Below are positions 43,710 through 56,800 of a DNA stretch of 64,000 bases, piece after piece. The notes under the pieces were generated by a model. It did not search any database and was not told the origin of the DNA. It was given only the letters and a program-made list of their open reading frames with translations. A program made the translations under genes and the position numbers. The DNA is from Mycolicibacterium moriokaense (GTDB lineage: Bacteria > Actinomycetota > Actinomycetes > Mycobacteriales > Mycobacteriaceae): positions 744,001 to 808,000 of the forward strand of contig NZ_AP022560.1 of the NCBI RefSeq assembly GCF_010726085.1. Reading direction: 5' to 3'. Numbering within the stretch: the first letter of the stretch is position 1; each line of letters opens with the position of its first letter.

Positions 43710-44668
43710 GCATCTCGAGCGAGAGCAGTGCAGGGAGCGCACCGCACGTGAGTCACGAACCCGCGCAGGAGAAGGGCCCGCCCCGCAATCTGGTGACCGG
43801 GGTGTTCAAGGCGCTCCGCCCGCGGCAGTGGGTGAAGAACGTCCTGGTGTTCGCCGCTCCGGTGGCCGCACTCGGCGACCACCGGTATGTCTACGACTAC
43901 CGCTCCGTCCTGATCCATGTGCTGCTGGCCTTCGTGGTGTTCAGCCTGGCCGCGTCGTGCGTCTATCTGGTCAACGACGCTCGCGACGTCGAGGCGGACC
44001 GCGCCCACCCGACCAAACGGTTCCGTCCCATCGCCGCGGGCGTGGTACCCGAGTGGCTGGCTTACACCCTGGCCGTGCTGCTCGGTGTCGCCTCCCTGGT
44101 GATCTCCTGGATCGTCACCCCGAACCTGGCGGTGGTGATCGCGATCTACATCGCGATCCAGCTCGCCTACTGCTTCGGTCTCAAGCATCAGCCCGTCATC
44201 GACATCTGCATCGTCTCGTCGGGCTTCCTGATCCGCGCGATCGCCGGTGGTGTGGCGGCGGAAGTGCCGCTGTCGCAATGGTTCCTGCTGATGATGGCGT
44301 TCGGGTCGCTGTTCATGGCGGCCGGTAAGCGGTACGCCGAGCTCCAGCTGGCCGAACGCACCGGGGCCAAGATCCGCAAATCGCTGGAGAGCTACACGAG
44401 TTCGTATCTGCGCTTCGTCTGGACGTTGTCGGCGACGGCGCTCGTCCTCTGTTACGGCCTGTGGGCGTTCGAACGCGACGACACCGGCGGCACGTCCTGG
44501 TTCGTGGTGTCGATGATCCCGTTCGTGATCGCCATTCTGCGGTACGCCGTCGACGTCGACGGCGGTATGGCCGGCGAGCCGGAGGAGATCGCGTTGAAGG
44601 ACCGGGTGCTGCAGCTGCTGGCCCTGGCGTGGATCGGAACCATCGGTGCCGCCATCTTCCTCAGCTGA
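43706..44668 (+). CDS. ubiA: Decaprenyl-phosphate phosphoribosyltransferase UbiA (DPPR synthase)
   Basis: 320 residues, nine membrane helices. The Asp-rich catalytic motif is VNDARDVEADRAHPTKRFRP (NDxxDxxxD), with the second Asp site in QPVIDICIVSSGFLIRAIAGG. Transfers phosphoribose from PRPP to decaprenyl phosphate, the first step to the arabinose donor DPA. Residues 1-30 form a polar cytoplasmic start. ATG overlaps the phosphatase stop. Target-pathway gene of ethambutol resistance in Mtb (Rv3806c). Confidence 0.96.
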   Translation: MSISSESSAGSAPHVSHEPAQEKGPPRNLVTGVFKALRPRQWVKNVLVFAAPVAALGDHRYVYDYRSVLIHVLLAFVVFSLAASCVYLVNDARDVEADRAHPTKRFRPIAAGVVPEWLAYTLAVLLGVASLVISWIVTPNLAVVIAIYIAIQLAYCFGLKHQPVIDICIVSSGFLIRAIAGGVAAEVPLSQWFLLMMAFGSLFMAAGKRYAELQLAERTGAKIRKSLESYTSSYLRFVWTLSATALVLCYGLWAFERDDTGGTSWFVVSMIPFVIAILRYAVDVDGGMAGEPEEIALKDRVLQLLALAWIGTIGAAIFLS

Positions 44669-44705
44669 GCGGGCGCGACCCCCGATCGCCGGCCGGATCG
44701 CCTGG

Positions 44706-46748
44706 ATGGACAATCTCGGCGACCGGTTGTCTCGGCTGCCCGTCTTCCCCTACGACGTCACGGTCCGCGTGAGCCTGTGGGTCAGCGTGGTCGTCGTCGC
44801 GGCGCTGTTCGGCTGGGGTGCCTGGCAGCGGCGCTGGATCGCCGACGACGGACTCATCGTGCTGCGCACCGTCCGAAACCTCTTGGCGGGCAACGGCCCG
44901 GTGTTCAACGCGGGCGAGCGCGTCGAGGCGAACACGTCGACGGTGTGGACCTACCTGATCTACCTCGGCGCGTGGATCGGCGGGCCGGTGCGGATGGAGT
45001 ACGTGGCGCTGTTCCTCGCGCTCGTCCTCAGCGTGCTCGGAGTCGTGTTCGCGATGCTCGGTGCCGCGCGACTGTACGCACCGAGCCTGCAGGGGCGCCG
45101 GGCGTTGATGCTTCCCGCCGGTGCGCTCGTCTACATCGCGGTGCCACCCGCGCGGGACTTCGCTACGTCGGGACTCGAAAACGGTTTGGTGCTGGCCTAT
45201 CTCGGCCTGCTGTGGTGGATGATGGTCTGCTGGTCACAGGCGTTGCGTGCGGCGGGGCCCAGCGGACCAGGGGCAGCGATTCTGCGCGGAGCTCCGCCGA
45301 CCATCCGCAGGCAACCCCTCGGCTCGCCGCCGCCACAGCCTCGCACCGTCAGCCGAACATTCGACGGCGCACTGGCTTTCGTCGCCGGACTGAGTGTTCT
45401 GGTGCGGCCCGAGCTGGCGTTGATCGGCGGGCTGGCACTGGTCATGATGCTGATCGCCGCGCGGGACTGGTGGCGGCGCGGGCTGATCGTGGTCGCGGGC
45501 GGCCTGCTGCCCGTGGGGTACGAGATCTTCCGAATGGGCTACTACGGCTTGCTGGTTCCCGGCACCGCGCTGGCCAAGGACGCGACCGGTGCCAAGTGGT
45601 CACAGGGGTTCGTCTACCTGGCCAACTTCAATGCGCCGTATCTGCTGTGGGCGCCCGCGATCCTGTTGGTCGGACTCGCGGCCGTGGTGATGGTCACCCG
45701 CGGCCGCCCGTTGGGGATCCGCCACACGGTGCCGCCTGGTCGCGGACGGTGGGTCCGCATGGTGCAAAGCCCGCAGGCCGTAGTGGTTTTCATGCTTTTG
45801 AGCGGTCTGCTGCAAGCGCTGTACTGGATCCGCCAGGGCGGCGACTTCATGCACGGCCGGGTGCTGCTCACACCCATGTTCTGCATGTTGGCGCCCATCG
45901 CGGTGATTCCCCTCGTCCTGCCCGACGGGGCCCGAATGGCCCGTGGCGCAGGCTATTTGTTCGTCGGCGCCACCAGCCTGCTGTGGGTGTCGATCGCGGG
46001 ATGGTCGCTGTGGGTGGCGAATTCGAACGGAATGGGTTACGACGCCACCCGCGTCACGTACAGCGGCATCGTCGACGAGCGACGGTTCTACGCCCAGGCG
46101 ACGGGCAACCCGCACCCGCTTACCGCCGCCGACTACCTCGACTATCCGCGCATGCGTGCGGTGATGACCGCGATCAACAACACGCCCGACGGCGCCCTCC
46201 TGTTGCCGTCGGGCAACTACGACCAGTGGGACGTGGTGCCTGCCATCCCGCCGCCGCCGGATGCGCCCGCTGACAACAACCGCCGAAACGGCCCGCACAC
46301 AGTGTTTTTCACCAATCTCGGCATGCTGGGGATGAACGTCGGTCTCGACGTCCGCGTGATCGACCAGATCGGGCTTGCCAACCCGCTGGCCGCGCACACC
46401 GCGCGGCTGGAGGACGGGCGCATCGGCCACGACAAGAACCTGTTCCCCGACTGGGCGGTCGCCGAGGGCCCGTTCCTCAAGACGCGGCCGTTCATCCCGG
46501 CCTATCTAGACGAGGACTGGGTCGCGCAGGCCGAGGCGGCGCTCGAGTGCCCGGCCACCGACGCGATGCTCAACGCCATACGTGGTCCGATGGGTCCGCG
46601 CCGGTTCCTGTCGAATCTCCTGCACGCCTATCAATTGACGCAGTACCGGATCGACCGCGTGCCTCTCTATGAGCTGAAACGCTGCGGCCTCGAGGTGCCT
46701 CCGTCGAAAGACGAGCCCTACACCGGAATGCCTGCGACGGGGCCCTAA
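44706..46748 (+). CDS. aftB: Arabinofuranosyltransferase AftB
   Basis: 680 residues (Mtb Rv3805c, 627). GT-C enzyme: the first extracytoplasmic loop has the catalytic Asp pair WIADDGLIVLRTVRNLLAGN. It continues with ERVEANTSTVWTYL and GGDFMHGRVLLTP, has ten or so membrane helices, and a C-terminal soluble domain (ATRVTYSGIVDERRFYAQAT, LPSGNYDQWD). Adds the terminal beta-1,2 arabinose of arabinogalactan and LAM. ATG 44706 gives MDNLGDRLSRLP; the extra N-terminal residues and a ~35-residue Pro/Arg-rich insertion near residues 180-215 explain most of the length gain over Mtb. Confidence 0.94.
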   Translation: MDNLGDRLSRLPVFPYDVTVRVSLWVSVVVVAALFGWGAWQRRWIADDGLIVLRTVRNLLAGNGPVFNAGERVEANTSTVWTYLIYLGAWIGGPVRMEYVALFLALVLSVLGVVFAMLGAARLYAPSLQGRRALMLPAGALVYIAVPPARDFATSGLENGLVLAYLGLLWWMMVCWSQALRAAGPSGPGAAILRGAPPTIRRQPLGSPPPQPRTVSRTFDGALAFVAGLSVLVRPELALIGGLALVMMLIAARDWWRRGLIVVAGGLLPVGYEIFRMGYYGLLVPGTALAKDATGAKWSQGFVYLANFNAPYLLWAPAILLVGLAAVVMVTRGRPLGIRHTVPPGRGRWVRMVQSPQAVVVFMLLSGLLQALYWIRQGGDFMHGRVLLTPMFCMLAPIAVIPLVLPDGARMARGAGYLFVGATSLLWVSIAGWSLWVANSNGMGYDATRVTYSGIVDERRFYAQATGNPHPLTAADYLDYPRMRAVMTAINNTPDGALLLPSGNYDQWDVVPAIPPPPDAPADNNRRNGPHTVFFTNLGMLGMNVGLDVRVIDQIGLANPLAAHTARLEDGRIGHDKNLFPDWAVAEGPFLKTRPFIPAYLDEDWVAQAEAALECPATDAMLNAIRGPMGPRRFLSNLLHAYQLTQYRIDRVPLYELKRCGLEVPPSKDEPYTGMPATGP

Positions 46749-47846
<1,098 letters not shown>

Positions 47847-47974
47847 GGAGCGCGACCAGGGACGATACACGCCAAATGGAGCTGCCACAGCTTGTTGTGG
47901 TTGACTGGCCGAGCAACGCGGCTGGGTCGGTCGGACATGTTCCGCGTGCGGCATACGACAGATGGGATAGATGA

Positions 47975-49069
<1,095 letters not shown>

Positions 49070-49214
49070 TCGACCCGCGCGTCAATAGTATTAAGCCGGC
49101 GGCGGCGATCCTTCGGGGTCGTCGCCGTCGGCCATTTTCGGCGCGCCTGCTTGTGCCGATGTGGTTGACTGCTGGCGCGAGGGCCTGTGAGACGACCGTG
49201 AGGTGGGGCAGTTG

Positions 49215-50099
49215 ATGCGTGGCGTGATCCGGATTTTCTTGACCGTGGTGCTGGGGGCCGGTCTGTGGACCGCAGGCACGTCGATGGCGCCGACCGCCAA
49301 GGCCGACGTCGAAATGTTGATGGTTCCGTCGGCGGCGATGGGTCGCGACATCCCGGTCGCATTCTCCGGCGGTGGGCCGCACGCCGTCGTCCTGCTCGAC
49401 GCCTTCAACGCTGCCCCCGATGTCAGCAACTGGGTGACCGCGGGCAACGCGATGTCCACGCTCGGCGGGCAGGGCATCTCTATTGCCGCCCCCGCGAGCG
49501 GCGCCTGGAGCATGTACACGAACTGGGAGCAGGACGGCAGCAAGCAATGGGAAACCTTCCTGGCGACGGAGCTGCCCAACTGGCTGGCGGCCAACAAGGG
49601 GCTCGCTCCCGGCGGCCACGGCATCGTCGGCGCGGCCCAGGGTGGCTACGGCGCGATGGCCATGGCCACCTTCCACCCCGACCGGTATCGCTTCGCCGGT
49701 TCGCTTTCGGGATATCTGGCACCTGAGCGCACCGGTGTGGACGGCGCCATCACTGCCGGCCTGCAGCAGTACGGCGGCGTCGACACCCGCAACATGTGGG
49801 GATTGCCACAGTTGGGCCGCTGGAAATGGCATTCGCCGAACGTGCACGTGCAGCTGCTCGCGGACAACAACACCCGGCTGTGGGTGTTCAGCCCGACGAC
49901 GGGTGGCTGCGACGCCCCGGCGATGATCGGTTACTGCGACATCGCCGCAGGTACGAACAAGGAGTTCTACCAGCACTACCGTTCCGTCGGCGGGCACAAC
50001 GGCCACTTCGACTTCCCGGCCACCGGCAACAACGACTGGGGTGCGTGGAGTGCCCAGCTCGCCGCGATGTCGGGTGACCTGGTCGCCACGATCAAGTAA
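49215..50099 (+). CDS. fbpD: MPT51/FbpD, Ag85-fold protein without catalytic Ser
   Basis: 294 residues (Mtb MPT51, 299). Signal peptide IRIFLTVVLGAGLWTAG. Ag85 fold, but the nucleophile elbow reads GAAQGGYGAMA, so no Ser, as in Mtb MPT51. SVGGHNGHFDFPATGNNDWG is typical. A non-enzymatic wall protein with carbohydrate or fibronectin binding suggested for the family. ATG 49215 is preferred over GTG 49203 because a GAGGTGGGG site sits before it. Confidence 0.94.
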   Translation: MRGVIRIFLTVVLGAGLWTAGTSMAPTAKADVEMLMVPSAAMGRDIPVAFSGGGPHAVVLLDAFNAAPDVSNWVTAGNAMSTLGGQGISIAAPASGAWSMYTNWEQDGSKQWETFLATELPNWLAANKGLAPGGHGIVGAAQGGYGAMAMATFHPDRYRFAGSLSGYLAPERTGVDGAITAGLQQYGGVDTRNMWGLPQLGRWKWHSPNVHVQLLADNNTRLWVFSPTTGGCDAPAMIGYCDIAAGTNKEFYQHYRSVGGHNGHFDFPATGNNDWGAWSAQLAAMSGDLVATIK

Positions 50100-50166
50100 C
50101 GGCAAACCGGCAAACCGCGCGCGCTCTCTCAGGTTCTCCTGGGTATCAGCCGGTACCTTGGACGTC

Positions 50167-50664
50167 GTGCAACGCTCGGTACGGCAATGGGTCGCCTCGG
50201 CGCCGCTTTCGGGATGGTTGGCAACCTCGGCGTCGACGCTGGTGGTCGCCTCGGTCCCGGCGTTGCTGACCGGGTGTTCCGGTGCCGACATGATGGCCAC
50301 CATGGGCATGCCCACCTCCGAGACGGCGATCGCGCACGGCGAGGCCAGTGCGTCGCCCGGGCCGGCCCAGCTGCACGGGCAGTCGAACGCTCTGCAGGTG
50401 ACACCCCAACAACGTGGCTACCTCGACGCGCTGCGCGCCTCGGGTGTGAAACCGTCCAGCGACCTGGCCGCCCTGTCGATCGGGTCCTACGTGTGTCAGG
50501 CCAGGGCCGCCAAACAGACCGATCAGGCGGTGTGGGATTTCGTGCTGCCGTTGGTGCGAAGCGACGTGCGTGACGGTCGCCTGTCCTCGATCGCACCATC
50601 GACCGCCGACGTCGACTCCGCCACCGCCGACTACATTCGCATCGCGACCGAGCGACTCTGCTAG
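50167..50664 (+). CDS. DUF732 lipoprotein
   Basis: 165 residues. Signal peptide ending in the lipobox LLTGC (about residue 38), a low-complexity spacer (SGADMMATMGMPTSETAIAH), then a DUF732 domain (YLDALRASGVKPSSDLAALS, YVCQARAAKQTD, ATERLC with a Cys pair). GTG 50167 starts VQRSVRQWVASAP. Function unknown. In Mtb no such gene lies between fbpD and Rv3802c. Confidence 0.8.
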   Translation: MQRSVRQWVASAPLSGWLATSASTLVVASVPALLTGCSGADMMATMGMPTSETAIAHGEASASPGPAQLHGQSNALQVTPQQRGYLDALRASGVKPSSDLAALSIGSYVCQARAAKQTDQAVWDFVLPLVRSDVRDGRLSSIAPSTADVDSATADYIRIATERLC

Positions 50665-50715
50665 CCGTCGCGGGGAGTACACCGACCACCACACGCAAGG
50701 AGCACGAGAAACCCC

Positions 50716-51726
50716 ATGCCCAAGAGCAGCCGGCGCAAACGGCACCGCATCCTGGGGCTCATCGCAGCGGTGGCGGTGTCGCTCGTCGTGGTACTGGTCG
50801 TCGTGTTGGTGTGGGTCTGGCAGCGGCAGCCGGAGACCCCGCCGGGTGCGGTCCCGCCCACGGCGGCCCCGCCGGGAGGCATACCTCCGACGACCAAGAA
50901 ACCGCGGCCGGAATTCCAGGACGCGAGTTGTCCGGACGTGCAGCTGATTTCGATTCCCGGCACCTGGGAGTCCTCACCTCAGCTCGATCCGTACAACCCG
51001 ACGCAGTTCCCGATCGCGCTGCTGCTCAACGTCACCAACCCGCTGCGCCAGCAGTTCGACTCGAGTCGGCTGGAGATCTACACGGTGCCCTACACCGCGC
51101 AGTTCCATAACCCGTTCGCCGCCGACAAGCAGATGTCCTACAACCAGAGCCGTGCCGAAGGGTTCGACGCGACGGTGCGGGCCATGACCGACATGAACAA
51201 CCGGTGCCCGCTGACCAGCTATGTGCTGATCGGTTTCTCGCAGGGCGCGGTGATCGCCGGCGACGTCGCCAGCGACATCGGCAACGGCCGCGGTCCCGTC
51301 GACGAGGACCTGGTGCTCGGGGTCGCGTTGATAGCCGACGGCCGCCGCCAGCCCGGCGTCGGCCAGGAGGTCGGGCCCAATGCGCCCGGGCACGGGGCGG
51401 AGATCACCTTGGACGAGGTGCCCATGCTGGGCGAGCTCGGCCTCGACATGACCGGACCGCGGCCGGGCGGCTTCGGGATGCTCAACAACCGCACATATGA
51501 AATATGTGCATCCGGAGACCTGATCTGCTCGGCGCCCGAGTCCGCCTTCAGCATCGTGCAGCTGCCGAAGACGCTCGAAGTGCTCAGCGGTGGCGCGGGC
51601 CAGCCGATCCACGCGATGTACAACACGCCGCAATTCTGGAATCTTGATGGTGCCTCGGCACCGCAGTGGACACTGGGTTGGGCGCAGAGTGTGATCAATA
51701 ACGCTCCGCACCCAAAACATGGCTGA
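50716..51726 (+). CDS. Cutinase-like envelope esterase/thioesterase (Rv3802c homolog, Culp6 type)
   Basis: 336 residues (Mtb Rv3802c, 336). N-terminal membrane helix ([20 protein letters not shown]), Pro-rich linker, then the cutinase-fold domain with nucleophile [16 protein letters not shown] (GFSQG), Cys pair (CPDVQL / NRCPLTS) and C-terminal Asp/His in ICSAPESAF and PIHAMYN. Phospholipase A/thioesterase of the mycolate locus, essential in Mtb. AAGGAG site before ATG. fadD32 follows after 175 bases. Confidence 0.93.
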   Translation: MPKSSRRKRHRILGLIAAVAVSLVVVLVVVLVWVWQRQPETPPGAVPPTAAPPGGIPPTTKKPRPEFQDASCPDVQLISIPGTWESSPQLDPYNPTQFPIALLLNVTNPLRQQFDSSRLEIYTVPYTAQFHNPFAADKQMSYNQSRAEGFDATVRAMTDMNNRCPLTSYVLIGFSQGAVIAGDVASDIGNGRGPVDEDLVLGVALIADGRRQPGVGQEVGPNAPGHGAEITLDEVPMLGELGLDMTGPRPGGFGMLNNRTYEICASGDLICSAPESAFSIVQLPKTLEVLSGGAGQPIHAMYNTPQFWNLDGASAPQWTLGWAQSVINNAPHPKHG

Positions 51727-51901
51727 CCTGTAACCGCTGAGATTTGGACAGCGTCCGCAGGTCGCCTAACATTAAGAGAAAACTAAGAGCGGTGAGCGAC
51801 GCGAAGCCGAAACGCGCAGGGTATTGGCCTGGCGCCGGCGCGCGCCTGCGCAGTTGTGACTAACGGCCTCGTACGACGATGCCTTCGACAGGAGAGTGAG
51901 A

Positions 51902-53791
51902 ATGGGGTTTCACAACCCGTTCCTGAAAGACGGACTGATCCAGTTTCCCGATAACGGCAGCCTGGTCAAGCACGTCGAGAAATGGGCCAAGGTACGCGGC
52001 GACAAGCTTGCCTACCGGTTCCTCGACTTCTCCGTCGAGCGTGACGGGGTGGCCCGCGATCTCCACTGGGCGGATTTCGGCGCCCGCAACCGCGCGGTCG
52101 GGGCCCGTCTGCAGCAGGTGACCGAACCCGGTGACCGGGTCGCGATCCTCTGCCCGCAGAACCTCGATTACATCGTGGCGTTCTTCGGCACGCTCTACTC
52201 GGGCCGCATCGCGGTGCCGTTGTTCGATCCGTCGGAACCGGGCCACGTCGGCCGGTTGCACGCGGTGCTCGACGACTGCCAGCCCTCTGCGATCCTCACG
52301 ACCACCGAGGCCGCCGAGGGGGTGCGCAAGTTCTTCCGTACCCGGCCCGCCAAGGAGCGTCCCCGTGTCATCGCGGTCGACGCGGTGCCCGTCGAGGTCG
52401 GCGCCACTTGGGAACAGGTCGATGTCGATCGTGACACCATCGCCTACCTGCAGTACACGTCCGGATCGACCCGCATCCCGACCGGCGTGCAGATCACCCA
52501 CCTGAACCTGGCCACCAACGTCGTCCAGGTCATCGAGGCGCTCGACGGTGAGGAGGGCGACCGCGGTCTGTCGTGGCTGCCGTTCTTCCACGACATGGGC
52601 TTGATCACCGCCGTGCTGGCGCCCATGGTCGGCTACTACTTCACGTTCATGACGCCTGCGGCGTTCGTCCGTCGGCCCGGCCGGTGGATCCGTGAGATGT
52701 CGCGCAAGCCCGACGACACCGGCGGCGTGATCTCGGTGGCGCCCAACTTCGCCTTCGATCACGCGGCGGCGCGCGCGGTGCCCAAGGAGGGTGAGCCGCC
52801 GCTGGACCTGTCGGTCGTGAAGTGCATCCTCAACGGCAGCGAGCCGATCTCGGCGGCCACCGTGCGTAGGTTCAACGAGGCGTTCGGACCGTACGGCTTC
52901 AAGCCGCAGGCCATCAAGCCGTCCTACGGTCTGGCCGAGGCGACGCTGTTCGTGTCGACCACCCCGATGGGTGACCATCCGCGGATCGTGTCCGTCGACC
53001 GCGAGGCGCTGAACAGCGGCAGGTTCATCGAGGTTCCCGACGACGCGCCCAGTGCCGTCGCACAGGCGGGCGCAGGCAAGGTCGGCGTCGCCGAGTGGGC
53101 CGTGATCGTCGATCCTGAAACGGCCTCCGAGCTGCCCGACGGCCAGATCGGCGAGGTCTGGATCAGCGGCCAGAACATGGGCACCGGCTACTGGAACAAG
53201 CCGCAGGAGACGGTCGAGACGTTCCAGAACATCCTCAAGTCGCGGACCAACCCCTCGCACGCCGAGGGCGCCACCGACGACGCCACCTGGGTGCGCACCG
53301 GCGACCTTGGCGCCTACCACGACGGCGAGCTGTTCATCACCGGCCGGACCAAGGACCTGGTGATCATCGACGGCCGCAACCACTACCCGCAGGATCTCGA
53401 ATACTCCGCGCAGGAGGCGACGAAGGCGCTGCGGACCGGATTCGTCGCGGCGTTCTCGGTGCCCGCCAATCAGCTGCCCGATGAGGTCTTCGAGAACGCC
53501 CACTCCGGGCTCAAGCGCGATCCGGACGACACCTCGGAGCAGTTGGTGATCGTCGGTGAGCGCGCGCCGGGTGCGCACAAGCTCGAGATCGGTCCGATCG
53601 TGGACGACATCCGCGCCGCCATCGCAGTGCGCCACGGCGTCACCGTGCGCGACGTGCTGCTCACCGCGGCCGGTGCGATTCCGCGGACATCCAGCGGCAA
53701 GATCGGCCGCCGCGCCTGCCGTGCCGCCTACTTGGACGGCAGCCTGCGCAGCGGCAAGATCGCCAACGATTTCCCCGACGAAAAAGACTGA
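51902..53791 (+). CDS. fadD32: Fatty-acyl-AMP ligase FadD32
   Basis: 629 residues (Mtb 637). Adenylation motifs: [20 protein letters not shown] (P-loop), [48 protein letters not shown] and C-terminal [20 protein letters not shown]. Activates the meromycolic acid as acyl-AMP and loads it on Pks13's N-terminal ACP. ATG 51902 has GGAG seven bases upstream; GTG 51896 is possible. pks13 starts 18 bases later. Confidence 0.97.
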   Translation: MGFHNPFLKDGLIQFPDNGSLVKHVEKWAKVRGDKLAYRFLDFSVERDGVARDLHWADFGARNRAVGARLQQVTEPGDRVAILCPQNLDYIVAFFGTLYSGRIAVPLFDPSEPGHVGRLHAVLDDCQPSAILTTTEAAEGVRKFFRTRPAKERPRVIAVDAVPVEVGATWEQVDVDRDTIAYLQYTSGSTRIPTGVQITHLNLATNVVQVIEALDGEEGDRGLSWLPFFHDMGLITAVLAPMVGYYFTFMTPAAFVRRPGRWIREMSRKPDDTGGVISVAPNFAFDHAAARAVPKEGEPPLDLSVVKCILNGSEPISAATVRRFNEAFGPYGFKPQAIKPSYGLAEATLFVSTTPMGDHPRIVSVDREALNSGRFIEVPDDAPSAVAQAGAGKVGVAEWAVIVDPETASELPDGQIGEVWISGQNMGTGYWNKPQETVETFQNILKSRTNPSHAEGATDDATWVRTGDLGAYHDGELFITGRTKDLVIIDGRNHYPQDLEYSAQEATKALRTGFVAAFSVPANQLPDEVFENAHSGLKRDPDDTSEQLVIVGERAPGAHKLEIGPIVDDIRAAIAVRHGVTVRDVLLTAAGAIPRTSSGKIGRRACRAAYLDGSLRSGKIANDFPDEKD

Positions 53792-53809
53792 CGACTGTTA
53801 CCCCTGAAT

Positions 53810-56800
53810 ATGGCTGACATACAAGATGATTCGCAGCAACCGGAGATCCAGATCGCGCCGGAGCCGCCACTGAATCCGTCGCGCACCGACATCACGGTCC
53901 CCGAACTCCGCGAGTGGATGCGCAACTGGGTGGCCAACGCCACCGGTCAGTCACCCGACGCGATCAACGAGAACGCGCCGCTCATCGAGTTGGGCATGGC
54001 CTCCCGCGACGCGGTCGCGATGGCCAGCGACATCGAGGACTACACCGGCGTCACCGTCACGGCCACCATGGCGTTCCGGCACCCGACGATCGAGGCGCTC
54101 GCCACGGTCATCGTCGAGGGCGAGCCGGAAGTCGACGACGGCTCAGCGGACGAGGACTGGTCGCGCGATGTCGACGAGGACGTCTTCAACATCGCCATCG
54201 TCGGCATCGCCACGCGCTTGCCGGGCGATATGAACACCCCCGACGAGACGTGGCAGGCGCTGCTCGAGGGCCGCGACGCCATCACCGATCTGCCGGAGGG
54301 ACGCTGGGAGGAATTCCTCGGCGAGCCGCGGATCGCCGAGCGCGTCGCGAAGGCCCGCACGCGCGGCGGCTACCTGTCCGACATCAAGGGCTTTGACGCC
54401 GAGTTCTTCGCGCTGTCGAAGATGGAAGCCGACAACATCGATCCGCAGCAGCGGATGGCGCTCGAATTGACTTGGGAGGCATTGGAAAACGCGCGCATCC
54501 CGGCGTCGAGCCTGCGCGGCGAGGCGGTCGGGGTCTTCATGGGCTCGTCGAACGCCGACTACCAGAACCTGGCGCTCTCGGATCCCAGCGTCACCCACCC
54601 GTACGCGATCACCGGCAACTCGAGTTCGATCATCGCCAACCGGGTGTCCTACTTCTTCGACTTCCGCGGCCCGTCGGTCACCGTCGACACGGCTTGCTCG
54701 AGCTCGCTGGTCGCCGCGCACCAGGGTGTGAAGGCGCTGCGGTCGGGCGAGGCCGACGTCGCGATCGTGGGCGGCGTCAACGCGCTGATCACCCCGTTGG
54801 TGACCGTCGGCTTCGACGAGGTCGGCGGCGTGCTCGCGCCGGACGGCCGCATCAAGTCGTTCTCGCAGGACGCCGACGGCTACTCCCGTGCCGAGGGCGG
54901 CGGTGCGCTGGTCCTCAAGCGGCTCGCCGACGCCCGGCGCGACGGCGACGAGATCTACGCGATCATCGCCGGCAGCGCGGTCAACCACGACGGCCGGTCC
55001 AACGGCATGCTCGCGCCCAACCCCGACGCTCAGGCCGAGGTGCTGCGCAAGGCCTACAAGGACGCCGGCATCAACCCCCGCGACGTCGACTACATCGAGG
55101 CGCACGGCACCGGCACCATCCTCGGTGACCCGATCGAGGCCGACGCGCTCGGCCGCGTCGTCGGCAAGGGACGTGCCGCCGACAAGCCTGCCCTGCTCGG
55201 TGCGGTGAAATCCAATGTGGGACACCTGGAGTCGGCAGCGGGCGCGGCCAGCCTCGCCAAGATGGCGCTGGCGCTGAAGAACGACAAGATCCCGCCGTCG
55301 ATCAATTACACGGGGCCCAACCCGTACATCGACTTCGACGCGATCCATCTGAAGGTCGCCGACACCGTCACCGATTGGCCGCGCTACAGCGGGCATGCGA
55401 TCACCGGTGTCTCCGGCTTCGGCTTCGGCGGCGCCAACGCACACCTCGTGCTGCGCGAGGTGCTGGCAACCGACCTCGTCGAGCCGGAGCCTGAACCGGA
55501 GAAAGAGCCGGAGACGGCAGCAGACTCCGAGGCGAACGCCGTGTACGTGGGCGGCGTGCGGATGGACGAGTACGGCGAGTTCATCGACGACGACGAGGAC
55601 GAGTACAGCGCCGACACCGCCGCGCACGACGACGCGGGGCTTGACGCCGAACCCGAGCTGCCCGGCCTGACCGACGAGGCCAAGCGTCTACTGGAGATCG
55701 CGCGCGAGGAACTCGAGGCCACCGAACAGCCCATACCGCTTGTGCCGCTTGCGGTCTCGGGATTCCTGACATCGCGTAAGAAGGCCACTGCCGCCGAACT
55801 CGCCGACTGGATCGACAGTCCGGAAGGCCGCGCGTCGTCGCTGGAGTCGATCGGCCGCGCGCTCTCCCGTCGCAACCACGGCCGTTCCCGAGCCGTCGTC
55901 CTCGCCCGTGATCACGACGAGGCCATCAAGGGCATGCGTGCGGTGGCCGAAGGCAAGCAGCACCCGAGCGTCTTCAGCGCCGACGGGCCCGTCGCCAACG
56001 GACCCGTATGGGTGCTCGCCGGTTTCGGTGCGCAGCACCGCAAGATGGGCAAGAGCCTCTACCTGCGCAACGAGACGTTCGCCGAGTGGATCAACAAGGT
56101 CGACGCCCACGTGCAGGACGAGCTCGGGTACTCGATCGTCGAGCTGATCCTCGACGATTCGCAGGACTACGGCATCGAGACCACGCAGACCGTCATCTTC
56201 GCGATCCAGATCGCGCTTGGCGAGCTGCTCAAGGCGCACGGCGCGAAACCCGCTGCGGTGGTCGGACAGTCGCTCGGCGAGGCCGCCGCGGCGTACTTCT
56301 CCGGTGGCCTTTCTCTCGCCGACGCCACCCGCACCATCTGCTCGCGCGCCCACCTGATGGGTGAGGGCGAGGCCATGCTGTTCGGCGAGTACATCCGCCT
56401 GATGGCCCTCGTCGAGTACTCGATCGACGAGATCGAGACGGTGTTCGCCGACTTCAAGGATCTCGAGGTCTGCGTGTACGCCGCACCGACCCAGACCGTC
56501 ATCGGCGGTCCGCCCGACCAGGTGGACGCGATCATCGCGCGCGCCGAGTCGGAAGGGAAGTTCGCGCGCAAGTTCCAGACCAAGGGCGCCAGCCACACGT
56601 CGCAGATGGACCCGCTGCTGGGTGAACTCGCCGCGGAGTTGCAGGGCATCGAGCCTCGCCCGCTCACCATCGGTTACTTCTCGACGGTGCACGAGGGCAA
56701 ATACATCCGGCCCGGCGGCGAACCGATCCACGACGTGGACTACTGGAAGAAGGGGCTGCGCCACAGCGTCCACTTCACCCAGGGCATCCGCAATGCCGTG

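Noticed and set aside
51860..53635. 591-codon minus-strand open frame across fadD32
   Set aside because: Antisense shadow of fadD32; no recognisable fold, no ribosome site.
53661..53943. Small minus-strand genes at the fadD32-pks13 junction
   Set aside because: They overlap essential coding sequence on the other strand and show no family features.
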